50,670 nt of DNA from an uncultured Fibrobacter sp. (GTDB lineage: Bacteria > Fibrobacterota > Fibrobacteria > Fibrobacterales > Fibrobacteraceae), in contig CAMHOW010000011.1 of NCBI GenBank assembly GCA_946186895.1, forward strand, positions 1-50,670. The letters run 5' to 3'. How positions within the stretch are numbered: the first letter of the stretch is position 1; every line of letters begins with the position of its first letter. Shown here piece after piece: positions 34,713 to 42,776 of the stretch. The notes under the pieces were generated by a model. That model saw only the letters and a program-made list of their open reading frames with translations, did not search any database and was not told the DNA's origin. The position numbers and the translations under genes were made by a program.

Positions 34713-36530
34713 ATGAAACATCTTTATTCTAAAGCCTTTTGTACGGCAGGCGCTTTGGCGCTTGCCTTGGTGAGTTCTGTGGCCTTGATGGCCTGCAATG
34801 AGCAGGGTGCCTCGGGCTCAAAATCTGCGGCCAAGTCTGCGGAACTGAACTGCCCTGAATTGCCTTTTGACTCTACCGCCACAGGGGAATTTGACCCTGT
34901 AGCCTCCAAGGATGCCCGCCCTTGCGGAACCATTACCCTTTGGGGTTCTTCTATGCCCAAGTCCTTCAACATGTGGGAAGACTACAACAGTTTCTCTGCC
35001 GAGTTGATGAGCATGATGTTCGAGCCTCTGGTGAGCCTGCATTCTACCGAAGACCGTGAGGTGGGAATCCTCGCCGACAGTTGGAGTGTGTCCGAAGACG
35101 GCAAGACGTTTACCTTCCATGTGGATCCGCGGGCCAAGTGGAGCGACGGCAAGCCTGTGACTGCTGAAGACGTTCAGTACTACTACGATGTCATTATGGA
35201 CGAAAAGAACCTCACGCCCATTTTCAAGGTGGGGCTCAGCCGCTTTGACCGTCCCGAAGTAGTGGACAGCCTGACGGTGAAAATGACCGCCAAGGAATCC
35301 CACTGGGGTAACTTCTGGGAAGCGGCGGGAATGCTGGCATTCCCCAAGCATGCCTGGGCCGGCAAGGACTTCAACCAGATTCGTTATGAATTCCCTGTGG
35401 TGTCGGGCCCCTACAAAATCAAGACATTCCGCGAGGACCGCTACGTGGAACTGGCCCGCCGCTCCGATTGGTGGGGCTTCCACAAGAACTGGAACCGGGG
35501 TAAGTACAACTTCGAGAAGATCCGCTATCGCTTCATGAACGACCAGACTAAGGCCCTGGAAGCCTTCAAGAAGCAAGACATCAACGCCTATGCCATCTAC
35601 ACCAGCAGCATCTGGATGAAACAGACCGACTTTGACGCCGTGCAGAAGGGCTGGGCTGTAAAGCAGCGTATCTTCAATAAGGAACCCATCGGTTTTCAGG
35701 GGATGGCCATCAATCTTAGAAAGCCTGAGTTCCAGGATGTCCGTGTGCGCCGGGCCCTCAACATGCTCTTGAATCGGGAGGCCATGAACGAAAAATACAT
35801 GTTCGGCCAGTATTTCTTGCTGAACAGCTACTATCCCGACCTGTGGGAAGGCAACCAGAACCCTACGGTGCCTAACTACAAGTTTAATCCAGATAGTGCT
35901 CGCGCCCTTTTTGCAGAGGCCGGCTACAAGGTGAACGGCCAGGGCATTCTTGAGAAGGACGGCAAGCCCTTTGCCATCAACTTTATCACCAGCCAGGAAG
36001 ACCTGCGCCACCTGACGCTGTTCCTGGAAGACCTAAAGAAGGTAGGTGTGCAGGCTTCTATCGAACAGATGAGCCAGAGTACGCTTCGCAAGCGCCTGGA
36101 TGACTTGGACTTTGACCTTTACTGGGTGAACTGGGGAGCGGGTCGCCTCCGCGATCCGGAAGCTAGCTGGTCTTCGGCTACTGCCCTGCAGAAGGGCACG
36201 AATAACCTGGCCGGTGTGCAAGACAAGGTGGTGGACAGCCTGATTAACCTGCAGAAGACGGAATTCGACCTAGCCAAGCGTAACGAGATTCTGAAGGCTT
36301 TGGACAACCGCCTGGCCGAAATCGTGCCCTACGTGCTGATGTGGCAATGCGACCATCATCGTATTCTCTACTGGAACCGCTACGGCACTCCTGATAAGGT
36401 ATTTGACCGCTTCAACCGCGAAGACGCCATTCCGGTTTACTGGTGGCTTGATCCGGCAAAGTCCGCTGCCCTGGATAAGGCCATGAAGGCAGGGGAGAGC
36501 TTGCCCATTCCGGAATACGATGTGAAGTGA
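34713..36530 (+). CDS. Extracellular solute-binding lipoprotein, family 5 (peptide type)
   Basis: 605 residues. Lipobox LMAC (Cys28) and a Ser/Ala/Lys spacer, then the SBP_bac_5 fold: SMMFEPLVSLHS, LADSWSVSEDGKTFTFHV, KWSDGKPVTAEDVQYYYD, VVSGPYKIKTF, GMAINLRKPEFQDVRVRRALNMLLNREAMN. Binds oligopeptides or similar ligands for an Opp-type transporter; no permease is adjacent. The only Opp-like ATPase in the window is at 19938. Confidence 0.9.
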   Translation: MKHLYSKAFCTAGALALALVSSVALMACNEQGASGSKSAAKSAELNCPELPFDSTATGEFDPVASKDARPCGTITLWGSSMPKSFNMWEDYNSFSAELMSMMFEPLVSLHSTEDREVGILADSWSVSEDGKTFTFHVDPRAKWSDGKPVTAEDVQYYYDVIMDEKNLTPIFKVGLSRFDRPEVVDSLTVKMTAKESHWGNFWEAAGMLAFPKHAWAGKDFNQIRYEFPVVSGPYKIKTFREDRYVELARRSDWWGFHKNWNRGKYNFEKIRYRFMNDQTKALEAFKKQDINAYAIYTSSIWMKQTDFDAVQKGWAVKQRIFNKEPIGFQGMAINLRKPEFQDVRVRRALNMLLNREAMNEKYMFGQYFLLNSYYPDLWEGNQNPTVPNYKFNPDSARALFAEAGYKVNGQGILEKDGKPFAINFITSQEDLRHLTLFLEDLKKVGVQASIEQMSQSTLRKRLDDLDFDLYWVNWGAGRLRDPEASWSSATALQKGTNNLAGVQDKVVDSLINLQKTEFDLAKRNEILKALDNRLAEIVPYVLMWQCDHHRILYWNRYGTPDKVFDRFNREDAIPVYWWLDPAKSAALDKAMKAGESLPIPEYDVK

Positions 36531-36610
36531 CGCGACCTGTGGCCGTTAATTGCTCCCGTTCCAGGAACTACGTCATGGCGGGCAACGATCCGCCATCTAG
36601 CAAATAAAAA

Positions 36611-36636
36611 AGGTGTGCTTTTGGGCACGCCTTTCT
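36611..36636. terminator. Terminator between convergent genes
   Basis: Hairpin aggtgtgc / gcacgcct (one G-U), loop ttttggg-like, A-rich on the left and T-rich on the right, so useful for both strands. Confidence 0.75.
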
Positions 36637-36662
36637 ATTAGCTAAAGACTAGCGATTAGCGA

Positions 36663-37439
36663 CTAGAAGAAGAATTCGGCACCGACATAGAGGCCGGTTG
36701 CGTCGCCGTCATCAACCTTTCCGCTGCGGACAAAGAGTTTGGCAATCAAGTCCAACTGGTTCGGAATCACGAAGTAGTCTGCGCCCAGCCAGATGTTGAT
36801 TTGCTTGTTGCCGTCGTCATTGTGTCCTCTTTCCGTTCCGTGGTCGTCCCAGGTGCTTTCGGTCAAGCGGTATTTGAGTTGCAGGCCCACAAATGGAGTC
36901 ACGCCCACGTTGGGTACAGTGTAAGCAACTTCGCCGCCCAAATGCATGTCAAGGCCGCGTTCGTTGTTGTCATGCTCAAAGCCCCAGAGAATGCCTGCTT
37001 CGGTACCGAACTTCATGCCGGGAACATCGTTGATGGGCATGCTGAACTGGGCACCGGCGTAAATGAAGATTTCATCGCTGGTAACCTCGTCACCGCCGAT
37101 AGGCAAATGAACATCGCCAAAGATGGTAATCATCGGGGCAATTCCATAGCGGACTCCCAAAGTCAGGTCACGGAGACCGTCACCGCCGTTGGCGCAGCCA
37201 TCACAATCCGTTTCGCTCCAGAGCTGATAACCCCAGCCTTGCAGGGACAGTTCCAAATTTTGAATCAGGCTGTAGCGAGCTCCGATTTTGAGACCTGCTT
37301 GAGACCAGTCGTGGTCCCAGTCGTAGTAGAGGCCAGCTTCGGCGGAACCCTTGCCGGCTTCCAGAACCGGGTAGTAGTTCCAGGTGGCGAATGCGGCACT
37401 TGCGGCGAGAGCCGAGGCCAGAGCGATTTTCTTGAACAT
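36663..37439 (-). CDS. Outer membrane beta-barrel protein (porin-like)
   Basis: 258 residues, signal peptide (cleaved after FAT or AFA). Repeated amphipathic strands with aromatic ends (GLYYDWDHDW, LELSLQGWGYQLW, FIYAGAQFSMPI, LGGEVAYTVPNVGVTPFVGLQLKYRL) and a C-terminal AEFFF, the aromatic end typical of BAM substrates. Two Cys in SETDCDGCANGG. A small barrel of perhaps 10-12 strands; substrate unknown. Confidence 0.75.
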   Translation of the reverse strand: MFKKIALASALAASAAFATWNYYPVLEAGKGSAEAGLYYDWDHDWSQAGLKIGARYSLIQNLELSLQGWGYQLWSETDCDGCANGGDGLRDLTLGVRYGIAPMITIFGDVHLPIGGDEVTSDEIFIYAGAQFSMPINDVPGMKFGTEAGILWGFEHDNNERGLDMHLGGEVAYTVPNVGVTPFVGLQLKYRLTESTWDDHGTERGHNDDGNKQINIWLGADYFVIPNQLDLIAKLFVRSGKVDDGDATGLYVGAEFFF

Positions 37440-37445
37440 GGAAAA

Positions 37446-37475
37446 CTCCTTGAAAAATTTTCAAGGTCAAATTTA
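37446..37475 (-). promoter_or_regulatory. Promoter and ribosome-site hairpin of the barrel gene
   Basis: On the minus strand TAAATTTG (37468-37475) is followed by the perfect 19-nt palindrome ccttgaaaa-t-ttttcaagg (37448-37466), whose 3' arm contains most of the Shine-Dalgarno AAGGAG. Folding would hide the ribosome site. Confidence 0.5.
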
Positions 37476-37503
37476 GCAAAAAGGGGGTGTTGTGTAAACG
37501 AGC

Positions 37504-38703
37504 CTAGCCCTTGAACTTCAGGAATTTCCAGAGGTATTTGGCCGACTGCAGGGGAGTTTTCAGGAATGCGGACTTTTTGTAACCGCTGAGGGCGAACCCT
37601 TGCAGTACGCGGTACAGCCCGATTTGCTCGTCTCGGTCAATGTTCAGCAGGAACTTGCGGAACTTGAATTCAAAGTCGTGGGTGCTGCCGAACTGAAGGT
37701 AACACTTGTTTTCGTAGGCCTTGAGGAAGGCTTTAGAAAGGTTCCCGCATTCTAGGCCCTGGTGCACGGTATTGGCACAATACCGTCCGGCCCGCATGGC
37801 CGCCGCGATGCCGCCTCCGGTGAGGGGGTTCGTGTGGTGGGCCGCATCGCCCACCAGGGCAAAGCGGTCCAGAATGTAACTCTTGAGGGTGCTGGAGACA
37901 GGCACCAGCCCGCCTACAACCTTGTTCACCTTGGAGCCGGGGAAAAGCTTGTCCAGCCATTCCTGGGTGGTTTCCAAAATGTTCTTCTCGTGCTTGCCGC
38001 CAAACAGGAATCCTGCACCGAAGTTGGTGACGTTCGATTTCTGCTTCGGGAAACTCCAGATGTAGCCGTCGTTGATAAAGTCGTGGCCCTGCCAGAAGGT
38101 CAGGTAGTCGGGCTTGGTCAACAAGCCTTCTACCTGGATGTCTACGCCGGTGCAGGTCATGGTGGGCTTCTGTAAGCAGGCGAGGCCCACCTGCCTTCCG
38201 ATACGGGCCTCTACGCCTTCTGCCGAAATGACCATCCTGGCACGGACTTCGGAAATTTTTTCATCGGCACCATAGCCTTGGACAATACGTACGGTGCGGT
38301 AGGCTTGGGGTTCCTTGCCCATCACATCGCTGACGGATTCGGCGCGGGCAAGGGTCACCAGCTCCACGCCATCGTTTTCGGCCAGGTGGGCAAGCCAGGG
38401 ATCGAACTTCTCGCGGTTCAGCATGAGCCCCATGCCTGGCTTTGGAACCTCGATGTTCACGCCGGCAGGACCGTATATATAAATACCGTTGATTATGGTC
38501 TCGATACAGTCTTCGTCGATAGGGCCGTAGCTTTTCAGGTCGGAGAGGTTTGTGCTGGCTTCTCCACAGCGCACCGGGTAGCCGATCTTTTCACGCTTTT
38601 CCAGGAGCAAAACGGAACGCCCGAATTTTGCCAGTTCACGAGCGGCCACAGAGCCTCCGGGGCCCGCGCCAATCACAACCACGTCATATTCTTCACGGAG
38701 CAT
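37504..38703 (-). CDS. Geranylgeranyl-reductase-family FAD oxidoreductase
   Basis: 399 residues from ATG 38703, behind GAGGAGG; it overlaps the ferredoxin stop by 11 nt. FAD-binding VVVIGAGPGGSVAARELA, the group-specific YPVRCGE motif (residues ~43-49), PGMGLMLNREKFD, DGYIWSFPK (family PxxYxWxFP motif) and the GD motif VGDAAHHTNPLTGGGIAAAMRAG. The family reduces isoprenoid double bonds (GGR, chlorophyll, archaeal lipids) and includes uncharacterised bacterial members. The paired ferredoxin supports a reductive role. Substrate unknown; a polyprenyl or quinone side chain is a guess. Confidence 0.84.
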   Translation of the reverse strand: MLREEYDVVVIGAGPGGSVAARELAKFGRSVLLLEKREKIGYPVRCGEASTNLSDLKSYGPIDEDCIETIINGIYIYGPAGVNIEVPKPGMGLMLNREKFDPWLAHLAENDGVELVTLARAESVSDVMGKEPQAYRTVRIVQGYGADEKISEVRARMVISAEGVEARIGRQVGLACLQKPTMTCTGVDIQVEGLLTKPDYLTFWQGHDFINDGYIWSFPKQKSNVTNFGAGFLFGGKHEKNILETTQEWLDKLFPGSKVNKVVGGLVPVSSTLKSYILDRFALVGDAAHHTNPLTGGGIAAAMRAGRYCANTVHQGLECGNLSKAFLKAYENKCYLQFGSTHDFEFKFRKFLLNIDRDEQIGLYRVLQGFALSGYKKSAFLKTPLQSAKYLWKFLKFKG

Positions 38704-38887
38704 CGGGAGCCTCCTCAAGCGTTAGCGCCCCTACGGGGCAAGCCTTGGTGCATAAACCGCACTTGGTGCATTTCTCGTGGTTGATTTGAAGGTCCAGATT
38801 ATACATGTCCAATGCCATGGCAGGACATGTGCCGACGCAGCCTGCGCATTCCAGGCATTTCTCTCTATTGTGGACCAGTCTTTTCAT
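38693..38887 (-). CDS. 2[4Fe-4S] ferredoxin
   Basis: 64 residues from ATG 38887. Two complete cluster motifs: Cys11, 14, 17, 21 (CLECAGCVGTC) and Cys40, 43, 46, 50 (CTKCGLCTKAC), each ending with CP. Small bacterial-type electron carrier. It overlaps the reductase gene by 11 nt, so it is probably its electron donor. A longer frame upstream runs into a repeat and is not used. Confidence 0.9.
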   Translation of the reverse strand: MKRLVHNREKCLECAGCVGTCPAMALDMYNLDLQINHEKCTKCGLCTKACPVGALTLEEAPDAP

Positions 38888-38913
38888 ATTATGAAATATA
38901 CAAAATATGGGAG

Positions 38914-38933
38914 ATCCCCGCCTGCGCGGGGAT
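38914..38933. repeat. REP-like hairpin repeat
   Basis: atccccgc ctgc gcggggat, an 8-bp perfect hairpin followed by gacaagaa. The unit resembles GC-rich hairpin repeats found between genes in many bacteria. It could also terminate the upstream transcript. Confidence 0.5.
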
Positions 38934-38951
38934 GACAAGAAGGGAGTACGT

Positions 38952-40454
38952 TTACGATTCCGGTTCGGATTCGGAAGATTCCTTGGGCATAAGGCTTTCT
39001 GCCTTGGCCAGCATCTTTCTGGCCTGTACGGCCAGGATGTCGCCATCGCCCAGTTCCAATACCTTGTTGAGCCTTGCGACACCCTCTTCCAGATTCCAGT
39101 TCCTGTTCACCCGGATTTCACCGATGTTGTAGAGGGCGCGCCGGGCCAGGGTGACGTTGGTTTCCAGGGAAAGGCCTTTTTCCAGAAGCACAAGCGCAGA
39201 ATCCAGGCTGGTCTTGGATTTGGCTGTTTCACCCCATTCCAGCCACTGGGCGCTGGGTACCTCGATGAATACGCTGGGGCTAGTCATCAGGTCGGCAAGC
39301 CTCTTGACGGTAGGTGCGTCAATGGGGTGTTCCTGCAGCAATGCGTTTAGGGCTTGACTCAAAATTCTTTGGGCAGAATCGTAATGGGCTTTGTTGGCCT
39401 CGTCGAGGCCCTGGTCTATGAGGGCCCTGTTTTTAGCTTTCCGGGTGGCTAACAGATTCGAGGTCGCGTTTTTCTTCAATCGTTCAGCCAAGGCGTCCGC
39501 CTGATGTTCTTGAATAGTCTTGAGCCTGCGGGGAATCTTGGACCCGGCTAAAGCACCGAGGCCAAATGCCACAAGGCTAGCGGCGCCGATGGCCCCGAAA
39601 ATTCCGCCGTTCACAATCCAGTTTACCAGCACGTCTAGGGCAACTCCCGCTATGGCAGCCGCTTTCGTAAGCGCGGAAACCTTGTCGTTGGATGGCGGAA
39701 AAGCTACGGCTCCGAGCATAAAGCACAGGGCGACACTGCAACCCATGTAGCGCTCCACTGCATAGTGGTCAAAGAACGATGTGGACGTAAATCCAGAAAC
39801 GAAAAGCCCGCCCAATAGGATAAGTCCAAGGGCCATTCCAACCGCCGGTGGTACCCCCCACCGATCGGAAAGCCTGTAGTAGGCGAGGCAGAAGAAAACC
39901 GCGAACAGAAGGAAACTCAGGATACCCGGGAACAATATCCAACTGGTCAGGAGCCTGTCGTATTCGGCTTCTTCGGGTACAAAGGCCAAGCGGTAGCGGA
40001 TATTCTTGTCGGTGTACTTTTTTATCCAGAGGTTCTGTTCACGAATAAAGTCCCTTTCTTTGGGATAGTAGCCTTTCTCTTTGGTGAAATTGTCCTTGCC
40101 ACCCTTGATTTCCCACCATTCCCGGAATTCCTTCTTCATTTCCTCGATGCGGTCCTCGATGACAAATGTCCCGTTCTCTTTCAGGTAGCGTTCACGGAAC
40201 TGCTCAAACTCTTCGCTACGGGTCTTTTCGTCGGCCTTGAGACCCACGGCCTCGAACTGCTTGGCCCCTTCGGTTTCCCACCATTGGTCAAAGACTTTCT
40301 CGATGTTGGATTCCCGCTGTTTCTGCTTGATTTGCGGCGAAAGGGCGGTGACGGCGTTGAAGATGCCTATGGCGAGTACTATGGCGAAAACGATATAGTG
40401 GTGGACCTTGAGTCCCTTCAGAAAATCCTTGACGCTATCCAAAATGTCTCCCAT
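38952..40454 (-). CDS. Membrane protein with TPR-like C terminus, kinase-linked
   Basis: 500 residues. One membrane helix near 20-40, a Glu/Lys/Arg-rich coiled region (45-150) with WWE motifs, then four or five hydrophobic helices (about 168-190, 200-220, 236-250, 263-300), and a cytoplasmic helical tail (about 320-490) with repeat pairs (AHYDSAQRILSQALNALL, SLDSALVLLEKGLSLE, EGVARLNKVLELGDG) resembling TPR. Not a known family. Starts 4 nt after the kinase stop, so the two are likely expressed together. Confidence 0.6.
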   Translation of the reverse strand: MGDILDSVKDFLKGLKVHHYIVFAIVLAIGIFNAVTALSPQIKQKQRESNIEKVFDQWWETEGAKQFEAVGLKADEKTRSEEFEQFRERYLKENGTFVIEDRIEEMKKEFREWWEIKGGKDNFTKEKGYYPKERDFIREQNLWIKKYTDKNIRYRLAFVPEEAEYDRLLTSWILFPGILSFLLFAVFFCLAYYRLSDRWGVPPAVGMALGLILLGGLFVSGFTSTSFFDHYAVERYMGCSVALCFMLGAVAFPPSNDKVSALTKAAAIAGVALDVLVNWIVNGGIFGAIGAASLVAFGLGALAGSKIPRRLKTIQEHQADALAERLKKNATSNLLATRKAKNRALIDQGLDEANKAHYDSAQRILSQALNALLQEHPIDAPTVKRLADLMTSPSVFIEVPSAQWLEWGETAKSKTSLDSALVLLEKGLSLETNVTLARRALYNIGEIRVNRNWNLEEGVARLNKVLELGDGDILAVQARKMLAKAESLMPKESSESEPES

Positions 40455-40458
40455 GACA

Positions 40459-41556
40459 CTACCTGTTGTATTCCCTGAGCTGGTTCCACAAGAAGTCGGT
40501 GTTCACGTCCCGATAACCCAGGGCGTTGACCTTCTCCCTTAATTTATGTGCAATTTCAAAAAGGTTCGGACAGCTTTGCATCCGCTCGAAACTGTCAAAA
40601 ATGGTGAGCCGGTCGATCCATTCCGAAAGTTCCGGGAATCGGGGGTCCTGGAACTTGTTTTCCTTGCCGGTCTTCAGGTATTCCAAATACCGGTCTGTAA
40701 TGCGGTAGCCGTCTTCGGTAAAGATGTCCATGGCCCGTGGGAACAGTTTTTCGCCGGTGAGGTATTCGTGGACGATGATGCCGAAGCTGAAATAATCCAC
40801 CGAAGATGAAAGGTTCTCGCCCATGATGGCCTGCTCGGGAGCGCTGTAGCAGGGCGTGAGCTGCCCACCATACTCGTTCACCGTTTCCCGAAGTTTCGCC
40901 TGGGCGTAACCGAAATCGCAGATGAGAATCTTGTGGTTGTTCTTGTGCAGGGGGTTCTGGCACAAAAGCAGATTCTTGGGCTTTAAGTCCTTGTGGATGA
41001 CCTGGTAGTAATGGAGCTGGCTGATGGTGTTGGCCAGGTAGGCAATCTGTGCGATGCGGTGTAGAATCTCGTCGTCGCTCAGTTTTGTCTTGAACATCTT
41101 GTCCAGTGAGCATCCCTTGATGAATTCCATCTTTAGGTAGGGGTGCCTACCGGCGAGGCCGCCGCCAAAACTCTGGACCACGCCTTCGATGTTGGTGGCG
41201 CGAATCAGGTTGTTGATGCGGATTTCATCCTGGAAGGCGCTCAGGAGCATGTTCAGACGGTGGAGCCTGTTCTTGCCGGGGGCTGCCCAGAACTTACAGA
41301 TCTTCACGACAATTTCGCGCTCCCCGTAATGGGTGTTGTCGCCGGCGTGCTGTATCCAGAAATTGGCCCGGTAAAGGTTGTTGGTGCCTTCTAGGGTTAG
41401 GGGCTCCAAAAGCTCGATCTTTTCCATGGCTCCGTTATGGAGGAATTCCGGGTTCTGGTCGAACCACCTCTGGTATTCTTCCATGGTGTAATGCGGCCTG
41501 AGTGCCAAGTTTCTTGACACCCTGTCCAAGGTCTCGGCAAGGATGTTCCTGAGCAT
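40459..41556 (-). CDS. Serine/threonine protein kinase-like protein
   Basis: 365 residues. Kinase landmarks: Lys85 in VVKICKF, MEFIKGCSLDKMF (hinge), VIHKDLKPKNLLL (HRD is HKD; Asp190, Asn195), ICDFGYA (Asp214), PCYSAPEQ (APE) and SVDYFSFGIIVHEYLTGEKLF. No standard GxGxxG loop is seen before Lys85, but the catalytic residues are kept, so activity is likely. No membrane segment. TATCTTTG (41562-41569, minus strand) lies 6 nt before the ATG. Likely partner of the following membrane TPR-like protein. Confidence 0.85.
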   Translation of the reverse strand: MLRNILAETLDRVSRNLALRPHYTMEEYQRWFDQNPEFLHNGAMEKIELLEPLTLEGTNNLYRANFWIQHAGDNTHYGEREIVVKICKFWAAPGKNRLHRLNMLLSAFQDEIRINNLIRATNIEGVVQSFGGGLAGRHPYLKMEFIKGCSLDKMFKTKLSDDEILHRIAQIAYLANTISQLHYYQVIHKDLKPKNLLLCQNPLHKNNHKILICDFGYAQAKLRETVNEYGGQLTPCYSAPEQAIMGENLSSSVDYFSFGIIVHEYLTGEKLFPRAMDIFTEDGYRITDRYLEYLKTGKENKFQDPRFPELSEWIDRLTIFDSFERMQSCPNLFEIAHKLREKVNALGYRDVNTDFLWNQLREYNR

Positions 41557-41571
41557 GCGTCCAAAGATAGC

Positions 41572-41648
41572 TAATTCGGAATTCAGAGTTCAGAATTCAG
41601 AGTTGCTTTTAAATAATTCTGAAATCCGAAATCCGAATTCTGAAATTT
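41572..41648. repeat. Palindromic intergenic repeat, copy B
   Basis: aattcggaattcaga ... tccgaattctgaaat: words attcgga, gaattcaga and gttcaga in both orientations, aligned to the inverse of copy A at 33111-33188. It lies between the kinase start and the LOG gene stop. Confidence 0.6.
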
Positions 41649-41649
41649 C

Positions 41650-42450
41650 TTATTCCATCGTCTTTTCGAGAGCCTTGGTAATCACGTTGTAGGCGTCTTC
41701 TACCGTGTCGCAGAAGTGGAACAGCTTGATGTCGTCCTTGTCGATCATTCCGGTTTCGGCCAGGTAGTTCCAGTTGATGACCTTGTTCCAGTATTTGCTG
41801 CCGTAAATCACCACGGGCATGCGGTCGCCGTATTTCTTGGTCTGGATCAGCGTGAGGATTTCGAACATCTCGTCTAGGGTGCCGAACCCGCCGGGGAATA
41901 CTACCAGGGCCTTGGCCATTTTCATGAACCAGTACTTACGGATAAAGAAGTAGCGGAACTGCAGGTTCAGCTCATCGTCGATATAGGGGTTGGGGTGTTG
42001 CTCGAAGGGCAACCTGATGTTGAGCCCGACAGAAGAGGTTCCCACGTCGTTGGCGCCGCGGTTGCCAGCTTCCATGATGCCTGGGCCACCACCGGTCATG
42101 ATGGCGAAGCCCTTGTGCTGCTTGTTGGCCCAGCGGCCCAGTTTTGCCCCCAGTTCGTGGGCGGCGTCATAGTATTCCGCTACGGCCTCTAGCTGTTTTA
42201 GGCGCGCAATCTCTTTCTTGTTTTTGCAACCTTTCAGACGCTTCTTGATTTCGCTCATGGGCAGCGTACGGGCCGAACCGAAGAACACGATGGTATTCTG
42301 GACACCTTCCTGCTGGAAAATCTGGTTGGGAGCCATGAATTCGGCGATAATCCTGATGGGGCGGCCAATTTCGCTATCGATAAAGTCCATGTTGTGGTAA
42401 ATCATCTTGCCGGGAATCGTCGAAATAGCTTTAGTCTTTTTTGCAACCAT
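41650..42450 (-). CDS. LOG family protein (cytokinin riboside phosphoribohydrolase-like)
   Basis: 266 residues. Rossmann-fold LOG family (TIGR00730): IVFFGSAR, IMTGGGPGIMEAGNRGA, GLNIRLPFEQ, FFIRKYWFMKMAKALVVFPGGFGTLDEMFEIL with PGGxGTxxE. Family enzymes split AMP or cytokinin nucleotides; the bacterial role is often nucleotide cleanup. The ~45-residue N-terminal extension is common in a long form. AAAGGAG 6 nt before ATG. Confidence 0.9.
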   Translation of the reverse strand: MVAKKTKAISTIPGKMIYHNMDFIDSEIGRPIRIIAEFMAPNQIFQQEGVQNTIVFFGSARTLPMSEIKKRLKGCKNKKEIARLKQLEAVAEYYDAAHELGAKLGRWANKQHKGFAIMTGGGPGIMEAGNRGANDVGTSSVGLNIRLPFEQHPNPYIDDELNLQFRYFFIRKYWFMKMAKALVVFPGGFGTLDEMFEILTLIQTKKYGDRMPVVIYGSKYWNKVINWNYLAETGMIDKDDIKLFHFCDTVEDAYNVITKALEKTME

Positions 42451-42563
42451 GGTGGTCTCCTTTACTTATCTTTTTCTATGACAAAATACCTTAAGAAAGG
42501 CCAAAAAGCAACAAAAAAACACTTTTTTTTGCTTTCATTTGAAAAAATCGTTATATTTAGGGT

Positions 42564-42776
42564 ATGCTAGTAAAAATCTGGACCGACAGCTTTATCATCA
42601 CCGGCGAAATCGACACCCTTCGTGACGAACGCCTTACCGACTACATCCGCGAGAACAAGGACTTTATCGCCGTGACCCAGGTGAAGGTCAGCGACAAGAA
42701 CGAAAAGGACCTGTTCCGTACCCACTTCTTGAACGTGAGTACGAGCCATATTGAGATTATTCTCCCGGCGGAGTAG
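42564..42776 (+). CDS. Small protein of 70 residues, unknown
   Basis: Starts at ATG 42564, 4 nt after TATATTTA. The product (MLVKIWTDSFIITGEIDT..) has beta strand-rich ends (IAVTQVKVSD, SHIEIILPAE) and a central helix. It overlaps the 3' end of the SNF2 gene by 20 nt. No family recognised; the promoter and a well-formed alpha/beta pattern argue it is real. Confidence 0.6.
   Translation: MLVKIWTDSFIITGEIDTLRDERLTDYIRENKDFIAVTQVKVSDKNEKDLFRTHFLNVSTSHIEIILPAE

Noticed and set aside
34818..36011. 397-codon minus-strand frame
   Set aside because: Antisense to the family 5 solute-binding protein.
36640..36665. Short repeats tagcga/agcgatt near 36640
   Set aside because: Only partial short words; a similar 14-mer near 50586 lies inside a coding region and is probably chance.
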